58,462 nucleotides of DNA from Candidatus Melainabacteria bacterium. GTDB taxonomy: Bacteria > Cyanobacteriota > Vampirovibrionia > Obscuribacterales > Obscuribacteraceae. Under the pieces are notes generated by a model that was not told the DNA's origin, ran no database searches, and saw only the letters and a list, made by a program, of their open reading frames with translations. The position numbers were made by a program, and so were the translations under genes. Position 1 is the first letter of the stretch. Each line of letters opens with the position of its first letter. Of this stretch, positions 32,724 to 40,866 are shown piece after piece. The DNA lies in contig JADZFV010000193.1 in assembly GCA_020854255.1 (NCBI GenBank), positions 1 through 58,462 on the forward strand, given 5' to 3'.

Positions 32724-35456
32724 CTAACGCACTTTCTCTTTCGAATTGGTGGGCACAATCATCGGCACTGGCCTGCCTCCGAGGGCGGCGGAAGGGCCGA
32801 CCGGACGATTCATCGGCGTAATCATCGGCACAGCCGGTTGCTGCCGGTTTCCCAGCCCCCAGGGAGAGATCGTCGGCACATCTTTACCTGGGGCCGTAGG
32901 CACCACCGACGGCACCCGCGGCAGCCACGGACTATTGGGATTATTAGGGACATTGGGATTTAGATTGATTGGATTGGCCGGCTGTACTTTCTGCGGCTCT
33001 TGCTGAGCCGGAGTGACAGTCGGCAAATTCATACTGGCTTTAACCGTCGCCATCTTTTCTTGTGCAACTTTAGACCATGGATAGAAGCGTAATATCTCTC
33101 TCAAGGTTGCCACCACCCGTGGTAGGTCCTGAAAGTTCTCGCTGAGCTTGACTTGATACCACAGCGCCGACCAGTTCGACGGCTCTAAGAAAAGAGCCTT
33201 CTCAACATATCTCTGCATTTCGGGAAAGAGTTTGGCGCGATAGAGATGCACGGCGCAATCGACATTCACATTGGCATCTTGAGGAGCCAGAACAAGGGCT
33301 CGGTCAATGGCCTGCTTGGCGATTGCTTTCTGTCCATTGTCGCTGTATAGGAGACTCCAATCCGCCAGAATACGGCCTTCCACATCCCTGGCACCGACTT
33401 TCTTAGCCAATTCCTGGGCGCGAACAAAATACTGATAGGCAGCTTTTGCATGCTCGGGCCGGTTCAAATCTTTGGCCATGATGCGGCGCAAATTGCCCAG
33501 TCGCCCGAGCAAGCGTGCCTGCATTTTGATGTCGCGAGCGCCATCGGCAAGCATCAAGGCTTTCTGGTAGAAAACCTCAGCCTGCCTGTAATCTCGACGG
33601 GCAACCAGCATCGTGTCGCCCCGGCAAAGAGCATCATCCATATCGTTTCTGAGCTTGTAGACGGGGTTCAATTGCAAAAGCAAACGCTGGAAGCGGTAGT
33701 CGACTGTAACTATGAAATTTTCCCAGAATGGATTTCCCAGAATGCCGAAATTAGAATCCTGGAAAAACCCTGCCCTTTCCTTGGTTTCAGGTGTCGGCTT
33801 TTTGGGCGCAGTTCTTTTTTCTTGCTGTACAGGATAAGTAAAAGGCACGCCGCGACGCGAGAGTCCGCCTAAACTGACAGAGTCGATTACCACTCGCCCC
33901 AGTTGAACAGGTCTGCCGTCCAGGCCGGTTGCTTCAGTAACATGGCGGACGGTAGCCGGATCTCCCTGCACATGCCTCTGGGCGACAGCGGTCGGCAAGT
34001 GATTGAATGCGGCCCCAGTGTCGACCAGCAAGAGCTGCTCCTCGCGACCGTTCAAAGAAACCTTGATGTACGGCAATTGCCGGACAGTGAAAGGTACGTT
34101 GGCAGCTCTTACCGGTCGGACCGCCGTTTCTATATCTTCAAAAGCAATATTGGGTTTGCTGTAATCAATGGTGACCAAAAATTGGCTGATGATATTGGTG
34201 CCGATGATTCCGGCAATCTGTCTGCCCATCTGCCTTGATTGAGCGTTCATATCGAGCACCCGCACCGGTACGTCGTTTAGTACCAGGGGGCCAATCTCAA
34301 AACGTTTCAACTCAGAGCGATTGGCTTGCACCATGCCGCTGTATCCGGCAATATCAAATTTGTCTTGCTTGGCAAGAAAATTTTGCGCAGCAACACGCCT
34401 GTCGATAATCGTATCGGAGGCACCGGTGTCGAAGAGGAAGTCGACCTCTTCGCTGTTGTTGACGCGGCACTTCACGACAATCTCATTGTCTGCATACTCA
34501 AAAGGAATTGTCAGGCTGCGCGACAATCGAAAACTGCCGCTTTGTTTGGGCCTGTCGAAGAGCGAATCTTCAACGGGTTGCCCGATAGACGCACTGGTCA
34601 CTAAGAGTTCTGTGTCTCGGCCAGAGTCTTTGAGTTGAATTTGCCGGAAAGGAAAAAGCGTGCCGCCTGTTGGTCTGTACTGCGAATACTCAATTGCATA
34701 GTGCACACTTTTGGCTCCGGCGCCAGGCACATCATATGAGAGCGCGACCACCAGAAAATTTTTCTCATCGATATAGAAGGTCGTCGGCGAGCGCCCTTTA
34801 GCCGTCAGCACAAGAGTATAGACAGGCATTTGCTTATATAAAGTACGTCCGACCAGTTTCAAATCCGTATCCGGCTCCTGCCAGTACGTCAATAGACCGG
34901 GATGACGGCAGACTTTCTCAGTCAGCGCATCCAATTCATCGCCCGACAAAGACGACGCCTCTCTGCCAAACAAGCGCCAGCCATTGTGACCGTCAAAACC
35001 GAAGACTTCAGATGGTTGAGCCGCACTGGTTTCCGGAGGCTTTGCGGCAGCCTTTTCAGGCTCAGGTGTCTTGCCGGGATTGCTGGCGGCTTCACCCTCC
35101 GCCCTATCAAAGTGAGAATTTTCTTCTGCGCCCTTTTCGGCAGAGGATTTTTCCGGAGGGGCAGGCGCTTCTGTTTTTTCGCTCAAGCGCTCCAGATCTA
35201 TTCGCCACTTGCCGTTTTTCCTGGCGCACCGGTAGCCGAGCTCCGTCCGTCCGCCCGCTGTAGAAATCTGTTTTCCATTTACCACGGACAGATAATCAAT
35301 TTGCTCGAGCGCTTCTTTGCCACCATAGGCGGTGAAGGTTTTGTCAATGATATCCGACACTGTCAGTTCGGCAGACTCCTCTTCCTGGGCGACCGCGCTG
35401 CCGAAGGGAAAAATCAGAGTCAGGAGCAAAGCCATTGCTGCGATCTTATGGATCAT
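32724..35456 (-). CDS. Exported double retropepsin-like aspartyl protease with TPR domain
   Basis: About 910 residues from the ATG at 35456, which gives a clean signal peptide (MALLLTLIFPFGSAVAQ). Residues 30-320 include a LolA-like/DUF-type region (DIIDKTFTAYGGKEALEQID), an acidic Pro-rich insert and beta-rich sequence. Two retropepsin-type domains follow. One has VDFLFDTGASDTIIDRRVAA, then AGIIGTNIISQFLVTIDY; the other has LLLVDTGAAFNHLPTAV, then GILGNPFWENFIVTVDYR. Each retains Asp-Thr-Gly-Ala. Next comes a TPR domain (about 600-830), then a Pro/Asn-rich tail (NPNVPNNPNSPWLPRVP). Single retropepsin-like domains act as dimers, so two in one chain could pair with each other. The start of the neighbour kdsA lies upstream, 67 bases from its stop. 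Confidence 0.8.
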   Translation of the reverse strand: MIHKIAAMALLLTLIFPFGSAVAQEEESAELTVSDIIDKTFTAYGGKEALEQIDYLSVVNGKQISTAGGRTELGYRCARKNGKWRIDLERLSEKTEAPAPPEKSSAEKGAEENSHFDRAEGEAASNPGKTPEPEKAAAKPPETSAAQPSEVFGFDGHNGWRLFGREASSLSGDELDALTEKVCRHPGLLTYWQEPDTDLKLVGRTLYKQMPVYTLVLTAKGRSPTTFYIDEKNFLVVALSYDVPGAGAKSVHYAIEYSQYRPTGGTLFPFRQIQLKDSGRDTELLVTSASIGQPVEDSLFDRPKQSGSFRLSRSLTIPFEYADNEIVVKCRVNNSEEVDFLFDTGASDTIIDRRVAAQNFLAKQDKFDIAGYSGMVQANRSELKRFEIGPLVLNDVPVRVLDMNAQSRQMGRQIAGIIGTNIISQFLVTIDYSKPNIAFEDIETAVRPVRAANVPFTVRQLPYIKVSLNGREEQLLLVDTGAAFNHLPTAVAQRHVQGDPATVRHVTEATGLDGRPVQLGRVVIDSVSLGGLSRRGVPFTYPVQQEKRTAPKKPTPETKERAGFFQDSNFGILGNPFWENFIVTVDYRFQRLLLQLNPVYKLRNDMDDALCRGDTMLVARRDYRQAEVFYQKALMLADGARDIKMQARLLGRLGNLRRIMAKDLNRPEHAKAAYQYFVRAQELAKKVGARDVEGRILADWSLLYSDNGQKAIAKQAIDRALVLAPQDANVNVDCAVHLYRAKLFPEMQRYVEKALFLEPSNWSALWYQVKLSENFQDLPRVVATLREILRFYPWSKVAQEKMATVKASMNLPTVTPAQQEPQKVQPANPINLNPNVPNNPNSPWLPRVPSVVPTAPGKDVPTISPWGLGNRQQPAVPMITPMNRPVGPSAALGGRPVPMIVPTNSKEKVR

Positions 35457-35523
35457 GGCAAAAGCCGAAAGCCGGCCAGCCGAAAAAAATGATTGAATGT
35501 TTGAATTTTTTCGCAAATGTTTT

Positions 35524-36489
35524 TTAACGGTAGGCAGCACCGCAAGCTCCGGCAGCGGCATCCAGGCTTTCTGAAGACTTGAAATCGTAGGCAGTGCACT
35601 GGCCTGCTTGAGGCAGTTCCAAATCAGGAAGGCTCCTGGCCAACTTATGCACGGCCAGCAATTGTTCGATAAGCGCACGCACGTGAGTGAGTGGAACTTG
35701 ATTGGGCCCGTCGCTTTTGGCTTCATCAGGATTGGGGTGGCATTCCATGAAAACCCCGTCGCATCCGGCAGCCACAGCTGCTCTCGCCAGGGTCGGGATA
35801 TATTGACGCTGTCCGCTGGAGACTGTTCCGCCGCCACCGGGAAGCTGCACACTATGAGTAGCGTCGAATATTACAGGCACACCGAAAGACTGCATAATAG
35901 GAATCGACCGCAAGTCCACGACCAGATTGTTGTAACCAAATGTGGTACCACGTTCGGTCAGTACGGCATTATTGTTGCCGCATTCAACAATCTTGCTGAC
36001 CACGTTTTGCATGTCGGTGGGCGCCACAAATTGGCCTTTCTTGACGTTTACGACCCTGCCTGTTTCAGCAGCAGCGACAAGCAAATCAGTCTGGCGGCAA
36101 AGAAAAGCAGGAATTTGCAAAACATCGAGCACCCGGCCGGCTTCCTTGCACTGCGAGCTTTCATGGATATCGCTCAATACAGGCAAATTCAATTTTGACT
36201 TGATATCGGACAGCATAGACAAACCTTCCGTCAGACCCGGTCCTCGAAAAGAATGAATGGAAGTGCGATTGGCTTTGTCGAAAGAGGCCTTAAAAATAAG
36301 AGAGAAGCCCAGCTTTTCAGACAGCTCTTTTAGATAAGTAGCTGTGTTGAATATGGTTTCCCAAGACTCGATGACGCAAGGTCCGGCAATCACAACCAGA
36401 TCTTTGCCGCCGCCCAGCTCGATTTCTCCGATTTTTACCGACACGCTCTTTCCTCCAGGCAATGGGCTCATTTTAGCAAGACCAGTCAT
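35524..36489 (-). CDS. kdsA: 3-deoxy-8-phosphooctulonate synthase (KDO-8-P synthase), metal-dependent type
   Basis: Makes KDO-8-phosphate from arabinose-5-phosphate and phosphoenolpyruvate for lipopolysaccharide. Motifs are VVIAGPCVIES, FKASFDKANRTSIHSFRGPG, TERGTTFGYNNLVVDLRSIP, VIFDATHSVQLPGG and MECHPNPDEAKSDGPNQVP. The Cys in AGPC marks the metal-dependent class (as in Aquifex), where E. coli KdsA has Asn. 321 residues, about 40 longer than usual, with a variable C-terminal tail (QAGQCTAYDFKSSESLDAAA). ATG starts at 36489 and 36471 are both possible; neither has a clear ribosome site. It indicates a KDO-containing outer membrane. Confidence 0.95.
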   Translation of the reverse strand: MTGLAKMSPLPGGKSVSVKIGEIELGGGKDLVVIAGPCVIESWETIFNTATYLKELSEKLGFSLIFKASFDKANRTSIHSFRGPGLTEGLSMLSDIKSKLNLPVLSDIHESSQCKEAGRVLDVLQIPAFLCRQTDLLVAAAETGRVVNVKKGQFVAPTDMQNVVSKIVECGNNNAVLTERGTTFGYNNLVVDLRSIPIMQSFGVPVIFDATHSVQLPGGGGTVSSGQRQYIPTLARAAVAAGCDGVFMECHPNPDEAKSDGPNQVPLTHVRALIEQLLAVHKLARSLPDLELPQAGQCTAYDFKSSESLDAAAGACGAAYR

Positions 36490-36621
36490 CGAGACAGTCT
36501 ATCTGAAGGGTTTTGTATTGGGAGTTTGATTTAAGATAGCCGTAATTCCAGGACGCCAATCCCAATAGCAGGCTTCGATCGCTTGCACCATACGGAGTTT
36601 TCCACCCGACAGGCGTGAAGT

Positions 36622-36659
36622 TTAGAATGGATTAGAATGGATTACATGGATTAGATGGA
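36622..36659 (+). repeat. Short tandem repeat overlapping the DUF167 start
   Basis: Four degenerate units, TTAGAATGGA twice, then TTACATGGA and TTAGATGGA. The last unit provides the ATG (36655) of the DUF167 gene. Unit number could affect start-codon choice. Confidence 0.75.
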
Positions 36660-37017
36660 TCAGATGCTCAAATTGGCACAGAAAGAAGGTAAGAAGGGTA
36701 TAACCCTTGATCTAAAAGTCTCGCCCGGTGCAAAATCAAACTCATTTGCAGGCATTCAGGGCGGCCGATTGAAAGTGAAAGTTGCCGCAAAGGCACAGGA
36801 AGGCGCCGCCAATGCCGCATTGCTGAAATTTATCGCCGGCAGTTTTGCTGTACCGGTCAGCTGCGTGCAGATCTTGTCCGGTAAAAGCGGGCGCCTGAAA
36901 ACAGTTTTTGTAACCGGCGCCTCAAGTCGGGAGCCTGATCAAGACGCAGCCCAGCAACAACTTCTGTCCGTCGCGCAAAAAATACGAAAGATTGCTAACG
37001 CGGACCCAGGTTCTTGA
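36655..37017 (+). CDS. DUF167/YggU family protein
   Basis: 120 residues. The conserved stretch is LDLKVSPGAKSNSFAGIQGG, then LKVKVAAKAQEGAANAALLK, then ILSGKSGRLKTVFVTG, the hallmark of DUF167 (YggU). Function of the family is unknown. It has no good ribosome site: the upstream bases are a tandem repeat. Its last 23 bases overlap the convergent gene ending at 36995. Confidence 0.88.
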   Translation: MDQMLKLAQKEGKKGITLDLKVSPGAKSNSFAGIQGGRLKVKVAAKAQEGAANAALLKFIAGSFAVPVSCVQILSGKSGRLKTVFVTGASSREPDQDAAQQQLLSVAQKIRKIANADPGS

Positions 37018-37309
37018 CCAGTCGATAGACAGTGTGACCCGCCCTCTGGCTGATGGGCATGACCTGACCCGATTGGATCGCTTCATTAAGCATGGGTCTC
37101 AAGGTTCTAATCTTTTTCAGTTGCCGAGTACCTCCGGCCATCTCCGGAAGTGTCATGCCCAGAGGATTTTTCTCCAGGAGCTTGACGACCTTGTTGTCTT
37201 CTTTCTTCTCTTTTTCAACAATTGGTTTGGGCTTTGGCGCCACAACGCGACGAGGGACAACCGGAGTCGGGTTTTCTTCCGAAGGAGTTGGATTTTCTTC
37301 TTCTGACAT
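36995..37309 (-). CDS. Small basic protein with repeated EENPTP motif
   Basis: About 104 residues from the ATG at 37309, with GGAAA eight bases upstream. The N-terminal 45 residues are Pro/Glu/Lys-rich and include EENPTP twice. The C-terminal 60 residues (VVKLLEKNPLGMTLPEMA, then RPMLNEAIQSGQVMPI and GHTVYRLVKNLG) have the helix pattern of a winged-helix-like domain. No family is recognised. It overlaps the DUF167 gene tail to tail. Confidence 0.55.
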   Translation of the reverse strand: MSEEENPTPSEENPTPVVPRRVVAPKPKPIVEKEKKEDNKVVKLLEKNPLGMTLPEMAGGTRQLKKIRTLRPMLNEAIQSGQVMPISQRAGHTVYRLVKNLGPR

Positions 37310-37633
37310 CAAGATTTTTCCATGCAGTTTCTTCGATGTTTATTGATACGAAGCGCTCCGGGACTCGATCCAGGCGGATTTTGATCGATCTGAAAAAGCA
37401 GCACATCCGCTTGAGCACTTAAATACAAGGATACCTTGTCCTTTTCAAGAATAGTTACGGATTAGCAGTTTTTTGATGACACGCTCACACTCTTATTGAT
37501 ATATTTCGGCCTGTTCCTAATATTGCAACAACCAGCCTGTCCCTGTGTTGCAACTCGTTTGCTGTCGGATGTCTGAGGCGGGCTGCCGCCATGGCTGAGT
37601 CTCAGGACTAGAGAATCTAAGAGGTATATTTGA
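37310..37633. other. Divergent intergenic region before the GH57 gene
   Basis: No gene is supported here. The GAGG ribosome site of the GH57 gene is at 37621-37624. No convincing promoter was recognised. Confidence 0.45.
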
Positions 37634-39286
37634 GTGAGTGTCGGTTCATTTGTCTTCATGCTGCACAGCCATCTGCCGTATTACAGGAAAGCAGGGATGT
37701 GGCCGTTCGGTGAAGAAAGTGTCTACGAGTGCATCGCAGAAAGTTATATTCCACTGCTCAATGCCATAGGCGACCTCCTGGACGAAGGAATTCAAGCCAA
37801 GCTCACGATCGGCATCACTCCGGTACTGGCCGAACAGCTGGCAGACGATCACCTGAAAGCCGGCTTTGACAAATTCATTGCAGACAAAATTGAAGCGGCG
37901 CAAAAGGACGAAAAACTTTACAGCGTTCGCGGCGAAAACTCCAATCCAAACAAACTGCTCCTGGCCCGTTTTTACGTCAATCTTTTCCAACACATTCAGA
38001 AGGACTGGCACGAGCGCTGGAATCGCGACTTGATCGGTGCTTTCAGACGTTTTCAAGACGCCGGCGCCATTGAAGTGGCAACGTCGGCAGCCACCCACTG
38101 TTTTTCACCACTTATGGAAACCGACTCGGCACTCTTTGCCCAGTACAAGGTCGGGGTCGAAACTTATAAGCGACATTTCGGGCGCGACCCGAAGGGCTTT
38201 TGGCTGCCAGAATGCGCATACAGACCGCAGCAGGGCAAACGTCCGCCCCTGGAAAAATGGCTGCACGAGCTGGGCCTGCAATATTTTTTCACTGAGTCCT
38301 TTGTCATCAAGGGTGGTCAAAGTGCCGAGATGCGCAGAATCATCGGACCTTACGGCTCGATTGAATACATTCCGGCGGCGCCCAGACCAGAAACCGGACT
38401 CGACACATTTGAAGCTTTCTGGCTGAAAGAGTTCCCGGTCGCTGTCATGGGACGGCACGAAGAAGCCGGGTATCTGGTCTGGTCGGCAGACCAGGGTTAT
38501 CCGGGCGACGGTAATTACCGCGAATTCCACAAGAAAGACGACAAGTCGGGCTTGCATTACTGGAAACTTACTTCAAAGACAACCGATCTCGGCGCCAAGC
38601 AGCTTTACAACCCGGAAGCGGCGATGACCAGGCTGAATGAAAATTCCGATCATTATGTCGGCTTCCTACAACAGTGTCTGACCGAACACTTGAAGAAAAC
38701 CGGCGAGCCCGGTCTGGTGATGGTCAGTTTCGACACAGAGCTTTTCGGTCACTGGTGGTTCGAGGGAGTCACCTGGATTAAAGAAGTGATCAAAAAACTG
38801 CGTCAGTACACGGCCGTGACGATGCGCACAGCATCCGAATTCCTGGAGGCGACGCCACCTTCCAAAGCAATCGAGCTACCAGAGTCGTCGTGGGGTTCCG
38901 GCGGACACTGGCAAGTCTGGCTCAATAACGACACAGAGTGGATGTGGCCGATTATTTCGGAATGCGAGCACACTGCAGAAACGCTTTGCGCTATGTTTGA
39001 AAACACCGGCAACGACATGGCAAAGCGAGCGATCAAACAGCTTTGCCGCGAGAATCTTTTGATTCAATCGAGCGACTGGCCGTTCCTGGTCACCACCGGG
39101 CAGGCGAAAGTCTATGCCAAGGAACGCTTCGAAGGGCATTACGAGCGCTTCAAAGACCTGGCCAAGATGCTGCGAGAAAACAATTTCGACGGCAACCGAC
39201 TATCCGAAATCGAGTCGATCGATAACCTGTTTCCGGATGTATCGCCCAGCTATTTCTTATCGCAGCAAGTCTCGACACCGGCATAG
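37634..39286 (+). CDS. GH57 family 1,4-alpha-glucan branching enzyme
   Basis: 550 residues from GTG, with GAGG nine bases upstream. It introduces alpha-1,6 branches in glycogen-like glucans. The start GSFVFMLHSHLPYYRKAGMW and the segment WPFGEESVYECIAESYIPLL are typical of GH57 branching enzymes. The nucleophile Glu lies in FWLPECAYRP (about residue 190), and the acid/base Asp in VSFDTELFGHWWFEG (about 365). The C-terminal helical domain includes LPESSWGSGGHWQVWLNNDT. Many cyanobacteria carry both GH13 and GH57 types. The next gene is pyruvate kinase, 103 bases away, so a link to glycogen use is plausible. Confidence 0.93.
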   Translation: MSVGSFVFMLHSHLPYYRKAGMWPFGEESVYECIAESYIPLLNAIGDLLDEGIQAKLTIGITPVLAEQLADDHLKAGFDKFIADKIEAAQKDEKLYSVRGENSNPNKLLLARFYVNLFQHIQKDWHERWNRDLIGAFRRFQDAGAIEVATSAATHCFSPLMETDSALFAQYKVGVETYKRHFGRDPKGFWLPECAYRPQQGKRPPLEKWLHELGLQYFFTESFVIKGGQSAEMRRIIGPYGSIEYIPAAPRPETGLDTFEAFWLKEFPVAVMGRHEEAGYLVWSADQGYPGDGNYREFHKKDDKSGLHYWKLTSKTTDLGAKQLYNPEAAMTRLNENSDHYVGFLQQCLTEHLKKTGEPGLVMVSFDTELFGHWWFEGVTWIKEVIKKLRQYTAVTMRTASEFLEATPPSKAIELPESSWGSGGHWQVWLNNDTEWMWPIISECEHTAETLCAMFENTGNDMAKRAIKQLCRENLLIQSSDWPFLVTTGQAKVYAKERFEGHYERFKDLAKMLRENNFDGNRLSEIESIDNLFPDVSPSYFLSQQVSTPA

Positions 39287-39389
39287 CGCCTTTCGTTTTG
39301 CAGTCTTAAGGATTCGGCTCTTCGACTCGCACAAGATGCGACCTGCAGAGATTTTGTAAGCAGCAGATTTTAAGAGAGAAAAGAATTCG

Positions 39390-40832
39390 ATGACCCGAAC
39401 AAAAATAATTGCCACCATTGGTCCGGCTTGCCGCTCCAGGGAAATGCTTGAAGAGTTGATGCGCTCGGGCATGGATGTAGCGCGCATCAATTGCTCTCAC
39501 GCATCCCATGAAGATATCGCCGGCATCGTCACCGACCTCAGAGAAATCTCCAAACAACTGGATATCTCCGTCGGCATCCTTCTCGATCTCTCCGGACCCA
39601 AGATCAGAACCGGAAGAATCGCAGGCGGCAAGGGCGTGCAATTGAAAGTCGGCCAGAAATTTATTCTGACAAGCCGCAAGGTAGACGGCTCCGAAGATAT
39701 CGTCACCGCCAACTACCCTCGCCTTTCCAAAGAAGTGAAAGCGGGCGACACCATTCTTTTGGACGACGGAATTATCGAACTGAGAGTGCGCAAGTCGAAT
39801 GAAACCGACGCCGAATGCGAAGTATTGACGGCCGCACATTTGAAAGATCACCAGGGCATAAACATTCCCGGCGTGCGACTTTCTATTCCGGCCCTGACTG
39901 AAAAAGACAGAGCGGATCTGGTGGTTGGGCTGAAACACGAAGTTGATTTCGTGGCCCTGTCTTTCGTTCGTGATGCCAGGGATATTGTCGATCTCAGAGA
40001 AGCAATCGGAGACCACTGGCCGCCTCCCATGATCATCGCCAAGCTGGAAAAACCGGAAGCTATCGATCAACTGGAAGCGATACTTGATGCCGCCGATGGC
40101 GTCATGGTCGCGCGCGGCGATCTGGGTGTGGAATTGCCGCCTGAGAAGGTTCCTCCCATCCAGAAGATGATCATCAAACGCGCCAATCAGAAGGCAAAAC
40201 CTGTAATCACCGCAACTCAAATGTTGGACTCGATGGCCAGCAATCCGAGGCCGACCAGGGCGGAAGCGTCGGACGTTGCCAACGCGATTTATGACGGCAC
40301 AGACGCAGTCATGCTTTCGGAAGAAACAGCAACGGGCAGCTATCCTCTTGAAGCCGTGCGCATGATGGACAGGATTGCCTATCAAGCGGAGGCGACAATG
40401 AGTTCGCGTATTGTCGAACATCCTTTGCACTCTGCATCACAGGCCGTGGCACACGCCGCTGTCGCCATGGCCCTGGACATGGATGCGCGGGTGGTGGCGA
40501 CATTTACAAAAACAGGATCGACGGCACGGCTGGTATCGCAGTTCAGACCGCCGGTTTCAATCGTCGCTCTCACTCAGCATGAGTACGTTTACCGACAATT
40601 GTCCATTCTCTGGGGCACCACCCCATTGATGCTCACAGAAGTCAGCGATTCCGAATCGACTCTGGCTCTCGTGGAAGAGACGCTCTTGAAGCGCGGACTG
40701 GTGTCGCCCAAGGACAATATCATCATCACGGGCGGTCTGCCGATCGCTGCTCGCGGTCCGGCAAATTTCGTCAAGTTGTCGACGATCAATCCAAAGAAGC
40801 AAACTCGCAATTTCGAATTCAAAGGCATTTAA
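39390..40832 (+). CDS. pyk: Pyruvate kinase
   Basis: Final ATP-forming step of glycolysis, phosphoenolpyruvate to pyruvate. 480 residues, usual length. Landmarks are MTRTKIIATIGPACRS, ARINCSHASHEDI, LLDLSGPKIRTG, FVALSFVRDARDI, then PPMIIAKLEKPEAIDQLEAI with the catalytic Lys, and VMVARGDLGVELPPEKVPPI, then KPVITATQMLDSM and YDGTDAVMLSEETATGSYP. The C-terminal domain is complete. GAGA purines lie nine or so bases before the ATG. Confidence 0.97.
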   Translation: MTRTKIIATIGPACRSREMLEELMRSGMDVARINCSHASHEDIAGIVTDLREISKQLDISVGILLDLSGPKIRTGRIAGGKGVQLKVGQKFILTSRKVDGSEDIVTANYPRLSKEVKAGDTILLDDGIIELRVRKSNETDAECEVLTAAHLKDHQGINIPGVRLSIPALTEKDRADLVVGLKHEVDFVALSFVRDARDIVDLREAIGDHWPPPMIIAKLEKPEAIDQLEAILDAADGVMVARGDLGVELPPEKVPPIQKMIIKRANQKAKPVITATQMLDSMASNPRPTRAEASDVANAIYDGTDAVMLSEETATGSYPLEAVRMMDRIAYQAEATMSSRIVEHPLHSASQAVAHAAVAMALDMDARVVATFTKTGSTARLVSQFRPPVSIVALTQHEYVYRQLSILWGTTPLMLTEVSDSESTLALVEETLLKRGLVSPKDNIIITGGLPIAARGPANFVKLSTINPKKQTRNFEFKGI

Positions 40833-40840
40833 CCGAACTG

Positions 40841-40863
40841 CGTGGCGATGGCATGCGTCGCCA
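40841..40863. terminator. Hairpin between convergent pyk and S41 protease genes
   Basis: GTGGCGA, nine-base loop, TCGCCAC. It lies between the two stops and could end transcription on both strands, but no T-run follows on either side. Confidence 0.4.
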
Positions 40864-40866
40864 CAA

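Noticed and set aside
35457-35852. Upstream extension of the double-retropepsin reading frame
   Set aside because: It runs through the 3' end of kdsA in another frame and lacks similarity; the signal peptide begins at 35456.
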